Source: Microseira sp003486305
GTDB taxonomy: Bacteria; Cyanobacteriota; Cyanobacteriia; Cyanobacteriales; Aerosakkonemataceae
Length of the DNA: 64,000 nt
Assembly (NCBI GenBank): GCA_031969655.1
Contig: DALYJX010000008.1
Coordinates: forward strand, 1-64,000
Reading direction: 5' to 3'
Shown: positions 41,576 through 50,100 of the stretch, in pieces
How the letters are laid out: each line of letters begins with the position of its first letter
How positions within the stretch are numbered: position 1 is the stretch's first letter
The notes under the pieces: model-generated
Databases searched by the model: none
Seen by the model: only the letters and a program-made list of their open reading frames with translations
Told to the model about the DNA's origin: nothing
Program-made: the position numbers and the translations under genes

Positions 41576-42616
41576 ATGGCAGCAAAAATTCCCGTTACTG
41601 TGATTACTGGCTTTCTCGGCAGCGGCAAAACAACTTTGATTCGCCAGCTATTGAAAAACAATCAAGGCCGTCGCATCGCGGTTTTAGTTAACGAATTTGG
41701 CGAATTGGGAATCGATGGCGAATTGCTGCGGTCTTGCCAAGTTTGCGATGACGCTGAAGTGCCAACTACGAACATAGTTGAACTCACGAATGGTTGTCTT
41801 TGTTGCACCGTTCAGGAAGAATTTCTCCCCACAATGCAACAGCTATTAGAACGGCGAGAAAACCTCGATTGCATACTGATCGAAACATCCGGATTAGCAT
41901 TGCCAAAACCTTTAATTCAAGCCTTCCGTTGGCCTGAAATTCGCACGGGTGCTACAGTCGATGGCGTGGTTACTGTAGTAGACTGCGAAGCCGTAGTATC
42001 TGGAACCCTGGCTGCGAATTTGGATGCTTTGGAAGCGCAAAGAAAAGCTGACCCCAATCTAGACCACGAAACGCCTATTGAAGAATTATTTGAAGATCAA
42101 TTAGCTTGTGCTGATTTGGTGCTGTTGAGTAAAGTTGACCGAGTAGACGCTCAAACTCAAACTCAGGTGCAGAATTGGTTAAAACAGCAACTACCTGACA
42201 GCGTTAAAATTGTCCCTTGCGAAAGTGGTGAAATTAGCGCCGATGTTCTGTTAGGATTTAATGCAGCAGTTGAGGATAATTTAGACTCTCGTCCGAGTCA
42301 CCACGATGAGGAACAAGACCACGAACACGATGAGGATATTAATTCTGTTCACTTTGTTTTAAGCCGAGAGTTTGAACCTCAAGCGTTAGTTTATTCGCTG
42401 AAACAATTGGTGCAACAGCACGAAATTTATCGGGTTAAAGGGTTTGTTGCTGTTCCGAATAAATCAATGCGGTTAGTGTTGCAAGGAGTGGGGGCGCGCT
42501 TTGAGCATTTTTACGATCGTCTTTGGCTAGGAAATGAACCCCGCGAAACTCGTTTGGTGCTGATCGGTCGCGGTTTGGATAAAAGTAAAATAGAATCGGA
42601 ATTGCGAGCTTGCTAA
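41576..42616 (+). CDS. cobW: CobW-type GTPase / metallochaperone
   Basis: A 346-residue COG0523 G3E GTPase. P-loop GFLGSGKTT (about 11-19), NEFGELGIDGELL switch region, the metal-binding CxCC motif in NGCLCC, ETSGLALP (Walker B-type) and SKVD as the guanine-specificity motif. A His/Asp-rich stretch (SHHDEEQDHEHDED, about 241-254) separates the GTPase from the C-terminal CobW_C domain. Within a B12-riboswitch operon it is most likely the cobalt chaperone of cobaltochelatase. The stop TAA is the first base triplet of a heptamer array. A zinc-related COG0523 role is less likely in this context. Confidence 0.88.
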   Translation: MAAKIPVTVITGFLGSGKTTLIRQLLKNNQGRRIAVLVNEFGELGIDGELLRSCQVCDDAEVPTTNIVELTNGCLCCTVQEEFLPTMQQLLERRENLDCILIETSGLALPKPLIQAFRWPEIRTGATVDGVVTVVDCEAVVSGTLAANLDALEAQRKADPNLDHETPIEELFEDQLACADLVLLSKVDRVDAQTQTQVQNWLKQQLPDSVKIVPCESGEISADVLLGFNAAVEDNLDSRPSHHDEEQDHEHDEDINSVHFVLSREFEPQALVYSLKQLVQQHEIYRVKGFVAVPNKSMRLVLQGVGARFEHFYDRLWLGNEPRETRLVLIGRGLDKSKIESELRAC

Positions 42617-42714
42617 TGGCTAATGGCTAATGGCTAATTGCTAATCTAGGATTTTTACCGATTGAGCCATTAGCCGCTCTTCGAGAGATAACTAGCAACT
42701 AGAGTTTGTCTGTA

Positions 42715-42945
42715 ATATCATGTCCGTTGAATTGCGCATAATAAAAAAACTTCACGTCGTCTTGCGTAGGGACACGGCATTATAGATATCTCCGACACAG
42801 ATAACGTTAATCGTGCCGTGTCCCGGCTGATGATTATGGGTAATCTTAAGGACATGATATTACTTGTTATGGCATTCTTCTTTTACCGATCGTGTACCCA
42901 GATTTTTATTATGGATGATTTGCCGGACATCATATACAACCCGCC
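42715..42945. repeat. MITE-like elements upstream of the lipoprotein and kinase genes
   Basis: The about 380-bp gap after cobW begins with heptamers (42611-42645). An element of the second type spans 42715-42860: ATATCATGTCCGTTGAATTGCGC ... TGCGTAGGGACACGGCAT ... and the end AAGGACATGATAT. A truncated copy with TGCCGGACATCATAT and ACCCGCCCCTACT lies at about 42913-42950. No gene is seen. Confidence 0.8.
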
Positions 42946-42997
42946 CCTACTAGCGATCGCATTCCCTCAGTACTTACGCAAAAAAACTTGGTTTCTA

Positions 42998-43204
42998 TCA
43001 AAAATCGTGGGTTGACAGTGGCGAGATTGACGCATCACCTTTGTTTTTTGTTTTTGGCGCCGTTGTTTCAATACCAGGAGAAGCTTGGGTTGTCGGTTGA
43101 GTAGTGCTGTTGCATCCTGTTAATGCTAGCAGACAGATTGCGGTAATAGCGATCGCGTAACTTAAACGGTTGATCGTAACTGTTAAAAGTGAAAACAAAA
43201 TCAA
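42998..43204 (-). CDS. Small putative lipoprotein
   Basis: A 68-residue reading frame with a TTG start (43204, or 43198). It encodes a signal peptide with a lipobox: SYAIAITAICLLALTGC then NSTTQPTTQASPG, a low-complexity Thr/Pro/Lys-rich tail. The lipobox (L-A-L-T-G-C) is convincing, but the unusual start codon, small size and lack of other homology cues make this uncertain. It is divergent from the kinase gene at 43317. Confidence 0.4.
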   Translation of the reverse strand: MILFSLLTVTINRLSYAIAITAICLLALTGCNSTTQPTTQASPGIETTAPKTKNKGDASISPLSTHDF

Positions 43205-43316
43205 AATGAAATTAACTTGCTGACTTGACTATTGAGAAAAGCTATGCAGTGATTATATGATAAATTGCCAAGAACCAACCAACTTTTCTGGATCTGAAAC
43301 TTGGTATTATTAACCC

Positions 43317-44603
43317 ATGAACCTCTACCTTGGCATCGACTTCGGCACTTCTGGCGCACGCGCGATCGCAATCGACTCTGAAGGTATTATCCAAGCAGAA
43401 GCGCAATATCCGTTTGCAGCACCCGACCAGACCATTATCTGGCAGAATGCTTTATTTAACCTGCTAGAACAAATTACCCAGAAAATACGCGGGGAAATAA
43501 AAGCGATCGCTCTCAATGGCACTTCTTCCACTGTCCTGTTGTGCGACAGCTTTGGTAACCCAATTTCTGCACCTTTAATGTACAACGATGGAAGCGGAAT
43601 AGAAGCGATCGAGAAAGTCAAAGCAATATCCCCCCCAAATCACACAGTATTAAGCGCCACATCCAGTCTTGCCAAACTTTTCTGGCTAATCCAAAATGCC
43701 GATAATATACAAAATTGTTATTTCCTGCACCAAGCAGACTGGTTAGCTTTTTTATTGCACGGATGCTTGGGGATTAGCGATTATCACAATGCGTTAAAAC
43801 TCGGTTACGATGTGGGAAATTTGTGCTACCCAAATTGGTTAGAAAATTTACCAGAACGTCATTTATTGCCCCAAATCCTAGCACCTGGAACGCCAGTAGG
43901 TGAAGTGAGGGCAGAAATTGCTAGTCGCTTTAATTTAAGGCGAGATTGTCTTGTTTGTACTGGAACAACTGATAGCATCGCCGCTTTTCTCGCCAGCGGT
44001 GCGAATTCTCCCGGTGAAGCTGTAACTTCTCTAGGTTCGACTTTAGCCTTAAAACTCTTAAGTCGCACCCGGGTCGATGATTCCCGCTACGGAATTTATA
44101 GCCATCGCTTACCCCCCCTTGTTAAGGGGGAACAGGGGGAAATCGATTTATGGTTAGTTGGGGGTGCTTCTAATACAGGCGGTGCAGTATTAAAACAATT
44201 TTTCACCAACGCTGAATTAGAAAATCTCAGCAGTCAAATCGATGCCGAGCAAGAAAGTTTATTAGATTATTATCCATTGGTGAAGGCGGGCGATCGCTTC
44301 CCCATCAACGACCCCAATTTACCACCCCGACTACAACCCCGCCCCGAAAATCCTGTACAATTCCTCCACGGTTTACTCGAAAGTATCGCCCGCATTGAAG
44401 CTTTAGGTTATCAATTATTACAGCAATTCGGCGCAACACCCCTCACTCGCGTTTACACCGCTGGAGGTGGGGCTAAAAATCCTGCTTGGCAAAAGATTCG
44501 CCAACGTCATTTGCAAGTATCTATCTTAAGACCGATTCATACACAAGCCGCTTATGGTAGTGCTTTATTAGCAATGCAAGCAATTAAACCATCGAACCCG
44601 TAG
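43317..44603 (+). CDS. FGGY-family sugar kinase (D-ribulose/xylulose kinase-like)
   Basis: A 428-residue kinase of the FGGY family. The N-terminal phosphate motif is LYLGIDFGTSGARAIAID; IALNGTSSTVLLCD and the C-terminal VYTAGGGAKNPAWQKIRQ (adenosine and phosphate sites) follow. It is short compared with classical xylulokinase, as are the cyanobacterial/plant XK-1-type kinases described as D-ribulose kinases, which I consider the best match. Residues about 267-278 (PPLVKGEQGEID) are encoded by a dispersed repeat (44111-44153) that also occurs in the helicase gene, so this stretch is probably a surface insertion. Product: a sugar 5-phosphate feeding the pentose phosphate or Calvin pathway. Confidence 0.88.
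   Translation: MNLYLGIDFGTSGARAIAIDSEGIIQAEAQYPFAAPDQTIIWQNALFNLLEQITQKIRGEIKAIALNGTSSTVLLCDSFGNPISAPLMYNDGSGIEAIEKVKAISPPNHTVLSATSSLAKLFWLIQNADNIQNCYFLHQADWLAFLLHGCLGISDYHNALKLGYDVGNLCYPNWLENLPERHLLPQILAPGTPVGEVRAEIASRFNLRRDCLVCTGTTDSIAAFLASGANSPGEAVTSLGSTLALKLLSRTRVDDSRYGIYSHRLPPLVKGEQGEIDLWLVGGASNTGGAVLKQFFTNAELENLSSQIDAEQESLLDYYPLVKAGDRFPINDPNLPPRLQPRPENPVQFLHGLLESIARIEALGYQLLQQFGATPLTRVYTAGGGAKNPAWQKIRQRHLQVSILRPIHTQAAYGSALLAMQAIKPSNP
44111..44153. repeat. CCCCCCTTGTTAAGGGGG repeat within the kinase gene
   Basis: A 43-bp block (ACCCCCCCTTGTTAAGG, then GGGAACAGGGGG, then AAATCGATTTATGG) lies in frame in the kinase coding sequence. A matching block with about seven differences is in the helicase gene at 47312-47355. 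The left part is an inverted repeat, so the element may be a short hairpin-type mobile repeat. Confidence 0.8.
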
Positions 44604-44639
44604 AATTTCAGATTTGAGATTCGATCGGTTTCTGCTTTC

Positions 44640-44867
44640 CTAATCCTCGCTCCACGTTTCGCAACCAATTAAATCGCAAATGCGATCTCTTAGCAAATAG
44701 CCGCACTCTTCTAACTCGCATTCCACACAACGCCATTCCCCCGGTCTAATATACTCGCAAAGCGCATATATCGGTTGTTGGCGACTGATTGCGCCTTTCT
44801 TGACCAGTTCGCGGGCTTCATCTCTAATAACGTCGATTGAATACCGGATAGTAGATGTCATCATCAT
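44640..44867 (-). CDS. DUF4327 family protein
   Basis: A 75-residue protein of the cyanobacterial DUF4327 family: IRYSIDVIRDEARELVKKGAISRQQPIYALCEYI, then EWRCVECELEECGYLLRDRICDLIG. Cysteines at CVECELEEC hint at a metal or redox site, but several homologues I recall lack some of them. Function unknown. It starts at ATG 44867; ATG codons at 44864 and 44861 are equally possible. Convergent with the kinase gene. Confidence 0.8.
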   Translation of the reverse strand: MMMTSTIRYSIDVIRDEARELVKKGAISRQQPIYALCEYIRPGEWRCVECELEECGYLLRDRICDLIGCETWSED

Positions 44868-45058
44868 CGCCTCTCCCCCTGATAAAAGCTTGGATTGCTT
44901 TTATATCATCGCTCTTTGAAGGGCGCTGCTTTCACAAATGTGAAAAAACGATGAAAAAATCAACAAAACTAAATTTTTTAGCGATATTTTAAACTATTTT
45001 ACTTCCAGATATAAAATTATACCTTAAACTTGTTCTTTTGGCAACTATTGACGGCAAT

Positions 45059-46645
45059 TTATACCTCTGGTTGCAGTTCTACGCTGTATACAGTTTTACC
45101 TTTTAGATCGAGCAAAGCAACGGTCATTAATTTAGTTGCAGCATCTATTTTTACTGTCCCAAAAAACTGCATTCCTGCCGTAGGCGGCAGGTTTTGTTTC
45201 ATCCCCACAGGTGCGCTTTGAAACTTCACTTGCGCGCCAAAAGTATTATCAATTGCTTGCGGGCCAAAACTGCCACCGTGCAGCGGCCCAGCAGCGAATT
45301 CCCAGAAGGGTTTAAAGTCAGTAAATTGAGCTTTATTGGGGTCGTAATAAGTCGCTACGGCGTAATGTAAATCTGAAGTTAGCCAAACAACATTTTTGAT
45401 ATTATTTTGTAGGATAAACCGCAACAAATCTGCCATTTCTAATTCCCGTCCCAAAGCGGGGCCATCCCCGTTGGCACAGTTTTCAAATGCCTTTTCGCCA
45501 TCGCGGACGATAATCCCAATTGGCATATCGCTGGCGATGATTTTCCAAGTTGCTTTTGATGCTAGTAATTGACTTTTTAACCAACGCACTTGTTCGTTAC
45601 CTAAAAACGCCGTTTCTGCACTTGGCGAGGTCTGACGATTAGCAGAATTTGGCCCTCGATAGCTGCGTTCGTCTAGCATAAAAATATCTAAATTTGGGCC
45701 ATATTGAAAAGACCGATAAATGCGCTCTGGATCGTTAGCATCCCAGCGAAATGGCATATACTCAAGCAGCGCTCTTTTGCCACGCGCCGCCAGCAAATCG
45801 CAGCTTTTTACGGTATAGCGTTTATCATCGAGTATTTCACCTGGATACCAATTATTGGTTACCTCGTGGTCGTCCCATTGGACTAATAACGGCACTTCGG
45901 CGTTGAAGCGGCGGACGTTTTCATCGAGTAAGTGGTAGATATAATTGCCGCGAAACTCGGCTAAAGTTTCCGCAACTTTGGATTTTTCTGGAGTAGTAAT
46001 GTTTCTCCAAATACTGCCGTCTTCTAGTTTAACTTCTGAAAGAATCGGGTTATCTGGATAGGCATTATCGCCGCAGTGGATGAAGAAATCTGGTTCTAGT
46101 TTGCGGATGGTTTCGTAGATTTTCATTCCACCCCAATCTGGATTAATACCCCATCCTTGACCGCCGCTACAACCAGACCAAGCAAAGAAAATATCTTTAC
46201 CTGAATTGGGAGGGGTGCGGAAACTTCCTGTAACGGGAATGCTGGAGATATTTCTATCAGTTAAATCTTGGAAAGTAACGCGATAAAATAATTGCTGACC
46301 TGTGGGTAAATCTGATAGGTAAACTCGCGCTGTATAGTCGGTGGTTTCTATAGCTGCTGAGCCTACAATTTGTTGGGGGTTACGGAAAGTTTCGCTGGTG
46401 GAATATTCTACAATTATGCGCGCGGGTCGGTCAGTTTTGCTCCAAATGACGGCGCTATTTCCTGTAATATCTCCGCTAGCGACGCCGTAGGGAATTTGCG
46501 GACGCATTCTATCTAATGTTACGATTCCGGGAGCCTGGGCAAATGATTTTGAAAATAAGTTGCTGGCAATTATTCCGCCACCTGTTAAAGCGGAACCTAG
46601 TAAGAATTTGCGACGGCTAATTTGGTTTGCAGCTTTTTTTGCCAC
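45059..46645 (-). CDS. PhoD-like alkaline phosphatase, Tat-exported
   Basis: A 528-residue secreted metalloenzyme. The signal peptide has a twin-arginine motif (SRRKFLLGSALTGGG) ending near SFA. An N-terminal fibronectin-like PhoD domain follows (YGVASGDITGNSAVIWSKTDRPARIIVEYS). The metal-binding motifs of the PhoD catalytic domain are present: FFAWSGCSGG, FFIHCGDNAYPD, VQWDDHEVTNNWYPGE and VVWLTSDLHYAVATYY. It hydrolyses phosphate mono- and diesters outside the cytoplasm, usually with Ca2+ and Fe3+, when phosphate is scarce. Full length. No Pho-box was searched for reliably. Confidence 0.92.
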   Translation of the reverse strand: MAKKAANQISRRKFLLGSALTGGGIIASNLFSKSFAQAPGIVTLDRMRPQIPYGVASGDITGNSAVIWSKTDRPARIIVEYSTSETFRNPQQIVGSAAIETTDYTARVYLSDLPTGQQLFYRVTFQDLTDRNISSIPVTGSFRTPPNSGKDIFFAWSGCSGGQGWGINPDWGGMKIYETIRKLEPDFFIHCGDNAYPDNPILSEVKLEDGSIWRNITTPEKSKVAETLAEFRGNYIYHLLDENVRRFNAEVPLLVQWDDHEVTNNWYPGEILDDKRYTVKSCDLLAARGKRALLEYMPFRWDANDPERIYRSFQYGPNLDIFMLDERSYRGPNSANRQTSPSAETAFLGNEQVRWLKSQLLASKATWKIIASDMPIGIIVRDGEKAFENCANGDGPALGRELEMADLLRFILQNNIKNVVWLTSDLHYAVATYYDPNKAQFTDFKPFWEFAAGPLHGGSFGPQAIDNTFGAQVKFQSAPVGMKQNLPPTAGMQFFGTVKIDAATKLMTVALLDLKGKTVYSVELQPEV

Positions 46646-46691
46646 GATCGCATTCTCCCAGACTATAGTTTTATTTTAGGCGAGCGATCGC

Positions 46692-46889
46692 TTACTGGGG
46701 TAGGAACCAATGGATATAACCGCAATTAGAGCAGATGAGACACAAAGCATAGCGGTTCTTCCAGCTTGGATAATCTAGGGTAGGGACTCCCTCAGTTAAC
46801 TGTACTTCTCGACGCCAAAATAATTCATGGGCGCAGACTAAGCATTTCAGTTCAACTTCCCCTACCTTGTAAGCTTCGGGTTGTTGCAT
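46692..46889 (-). CDS. Small zinc-ribbon protein
   Basis: A 65-residue protein from ATG 46889 (MQQPEAYKVGEVELKC); a longer frame upstream is read from repeat DNA and is not used. Two CxxC knuckles, KCLVCAHELFWRREVQL and LCLICSNCGYIHWF, define a zinc ribbon. The sequence resembles small cyanobacterial zinc-ribbon proteins of unknown role, possibly nucleic-acid binding or a metal store. It sits between phoD (46 bp) and an 81-bp tandem repeat, in the phoD direction and upstream of it, so co-transcription with phoD is possible. Confidence 0.7.
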   Translation of the reverse strand: MQQPEAYKVGEVELKCLVCAHELFWRREVQLTEGVPTLDYPSWKNRYALCLICSNCGYIHWFLPQ

Positions 46890-46916
46890 GTTAACACCTC
46901 TAAGTTGAGTTTCGTC

Positions 46917-47078
46917 AACCCGCTTTTGTCTCGTTCCCAGGCTCTTGCCTGGGAATGCTATATTGGAGGCTCCCGCCTCCAATTATAAGCTGTTTATAAC
47001 CCGCTTTTGTCTCGTTCCCAGGCTCTTGCCTGGGAATGCTATATTGGAGGCTCCCGCCTCCAATTATAAGCTGTTTAT
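46917..47078. repeat. Perfect tandem duplication of an 81-bp hairpin-rich repeat
   Basis: Two identical 81-bp units (46917-46997 and 46998-47078). Each contains GTTCCCAGGCTCTTGCCTGGGAA and GGAGGCTCCCGCCTCC, two strong hairpins, and ends AAGCTGTTTAT. Parts of this repeat type also occur in the inositol-monophosphatase-family gene at about 52064-52089. Confidence 0.95.
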
Positions 47079-47102
47079 ATGCGGCAGGAGCCGCTGAAGT
47101 TG

Positions 47103-47127
47103 CGTTACCAGGTGGAACCTGGTAACG
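47103..47127. terminator. Hairpin downstream of pcrA
   Basis: CGTTACCAGGT-GGA-ACCTGGTAACG is an 11-pair stem with a 3-base loop, 12 bp beyond the pcrA stop (leftward gene). It has no T-run, so it may be a factor-independent-like stop, an mRNA stabiliser, or simply another repeat of the neighbouring family. Confidence 0.4.
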
Positions 47128-47138
47128 AGAAAAGAGGG

Positions 47139-50100
47139 TTACTCTAATCGTTGCATTTGAGCAACTTTGGGGTCGATAATTTTTTGACCGATGCTGGGAA
47201 ATTTTATCGCTAGATAGAGTTTGTTTCCCGATCCCAAAACGCGGGTAATTTCGCCGACGCCGAAGTCTTTATGAACGATGCGATCGCCTACTTGCCAATT
47301 TTCTATTTTCTCTCCCCCCCTTGTTAAGGAGGGCGAGGGTGAGATCGATTTTTGGATAGGAGTTTCTTTTTGCCTAGAAATCGCTTTCTTCGTCCCACTC
47401 GTCGCGTTACTGCTGATATATTCTTCTGGCAATTCTGCTAAAAATTGCGATTTAATCGCCGCTTCCCGCGAACCATATAAGCGTCGCTCTCGCGCATGAC
47501 TTAAAAACAAATTTTCTTGCGCGCGAGTAATGCCTACATAACAGAGTCTGCGTTCTTCTTCCAACGCCGCCCGGTCGTCTAAACTGCGGATGTGGGGAAA
47601 TAATCCTTGTTCCAATCCTACCAGAAATACAACGGGAAATTCAAGTCCTTTTGCCGAATGCAGAGTCATTAAAGAAACGGCTTTTTGTCCTTCTTTTAAG
47701 TTATCCAAATCTGAAGCCAGGGAAGCATTAGCGAGAAATCCTTCCAAACTGGAATCTTCCGTATCTTCTTGGAATTGCAGCACGGCGTTATAAAGTTCTT
47801 GCACGTTTTGCAATCGCTCTAATGCTTCATCGGTTCCCTGGGTTTTCAAGTCTTGAAGATAACCCGATTCTTCCAGGATTCCTTTGACAATTTCTGCTGC
47901 CGATTGCGAATTAATTTCTGATCGCCAGCGTTGCATAAGTTCGACAAAACTTAAAATCGGTTTTGCCGTTCTGCCTGCTAAGGTATTCACCGATGTTTCA
48001 TCGGTTAAAATTTCCCATAAGGGAATGCCCAGTTCTTGCGCTGCTGAAATTAATCGGTCTAAAGTTGCTTTGCCAATTCCGCGCCGGGGGGTATTAATAA
48101 TCCGCAGCAAGCTGACGCTATCTGCCGGGTTAGCCAGGGTTCGCAAGTAAGCCAAAACGTCTTTAATTTCTTTACGGTCATAGAATCTTAAACCCCCGAC
48201 AATTGTGTAGGGAATATCTCTTCTGACAAGCGCTTCTTCAAACGGGCGAGATTGGGCATTGGTGCGATAAAGAATCGCAAAGCTTCCCCAGTTTAACTCG
48301 TCATTATTGTTTGCCAACGAGCGAATTTGATTGACTACAAACTCGGCTTCTAAAGTCTCGTCGTCGGCTTTGTAACAATAAATCTGCTCTCCGGCATCCC
48401 GCGTCGGACGCAAAATTTTATCAATTCGTTGGGTATTGTTTTCAATCAGTTTATTAGCTACATGCAAGATGTTTTCTCTCGACCGATAGTTTTCTTCTAG
48501 TTTTACCATCGTGCGGGTTTCTTCATCGGGCAAACCATCGCCGAAATCGTTTTGGAAGTCAAGTAAAATGGTAAAATCTGCCATGCGGAAGCTGTAAATT
48601 GAATTATGGACTAAAACTCCATTGGCAATGTAAGTGTGAGCAATATCTACTTCTAAATCGTAAACTGCGCCCTGATACTTTTCCTGAAATACTTCTTGTA
48701 TTTCATGCTCTTCTAGTTGCCCATCTACATCTATTAAAACTCTCATTCCTGGCTGCAAGTGAGAGAGTGGCATAAATTCATAGGTTACGCCACTTAATAA
48801 AGCGCGTTGGCGAATTTCTAATCCACCAGTTGCAGCTATTTGATGAGCAAGAACCACTGCTTCTTTGTAAGAGACTCTAGCCGTTTCGAGCCGATAACCG
48901 CGCTCGTTTTTACTCGCACGAATTGAGAAGCCAGCAGCTTGTAAATTTTGGGCAATATCGCTGCGATTAGAACACCATTGCAAGCGATGATAGCTAGCAG
49001 ACAATTGTCGCTCTAGTCTGGGCGTACCAAACATTACCAAATTTAATGTCTGTCGCCGAGAGCCGTTTTGCGGTCGATAATGGGGATAATCGGGATGCAG
49101 CCACAAATCCTCCATTAAATTGTGAGCATTGGTGATGGTGTCAATTTCTTGGAATAACCGGAAAATTAACTCATCGCTGATTTGCAAATTGCGACCTTCA
49201 CCGTGAAAAACTATTGTTGGTAGACCATATTTAGCAGCATAGTAAGCTTCGTAGTAACGAGCTTCTTCGTAGGAAGAAGTTGTTTTCAGCACCCAAAGTT
49301 TGTCAGCATGTTCTTGCGCTGCTCGCACTCTAAAGCCTAATTCTTCTTTGCCATAGTCGTTACTACGCAAACTTCTGGTCATACCAACGCGATAACCTCT
49401 GTCTGCTCTGTACATTAAGTAAACGTAGTAACGTCCTGCTTGGGGCACCATTCGCGCCAAGAGAATGTGATGGGGAGTGCCTTTGAGTAATTTATCTCCA
49501 GCACGCACGCACCACAAAGAATCAGAAAAATAACCCTTTTTGATGTGAGTAACTGTACGTGGATAAAGTTGATTTTCGCCGCTGGGTGCTAATACTTTAT
49601 CTCCTACCTTTAATGTCTCAATTGGCGCATAGCCGTCGGGAGTCAAAATTTGCGTGCCAGGAGGAAGACACTGGTCTGCATCCCCCACGACAAAAATCGA
49701 TCTGTTTTCCCAGTTATTGAATTTTTTGGTATCTACACCGCCCGTAACTAAAAGGCTAATTAAATCATATTGGGTGCGGTTAGTATCTTGATATTCATCA
49801 ACTAAAATATGGCAAAACTTTTTATGCCAGTAAGATAGTATTTGCTGGTTTTGGCGGAATAGCTGAACGGGGACTAAAATGAGGTCGTCGAAGTCGAGGG
49901 CGTTATTTTCTGCCAGGGCGTCTTGGTAGTGGCTGTAAACATCGGCAATAATTCGCCCTTTATAATAAGGATGCTCTCTGGCATAGTCGCTGGGTGAGAG
50001 TCCCTGGTTTTTGGCGTTACTAATGGCGTAGCGAACGTTGCGGGGTTCTAATTTCTTTTCATCTATATTTAGCTTTTGGGTGACTATCTGTTTCACCAGA

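Noticed and set aside
43317..44603. Glycerol kinase or classical xylulokinase
   Set aside because: The protein is shorter (428 aa) and fits better the short XK-1/D-ribulose-kinase-like group; the substrate is left open.
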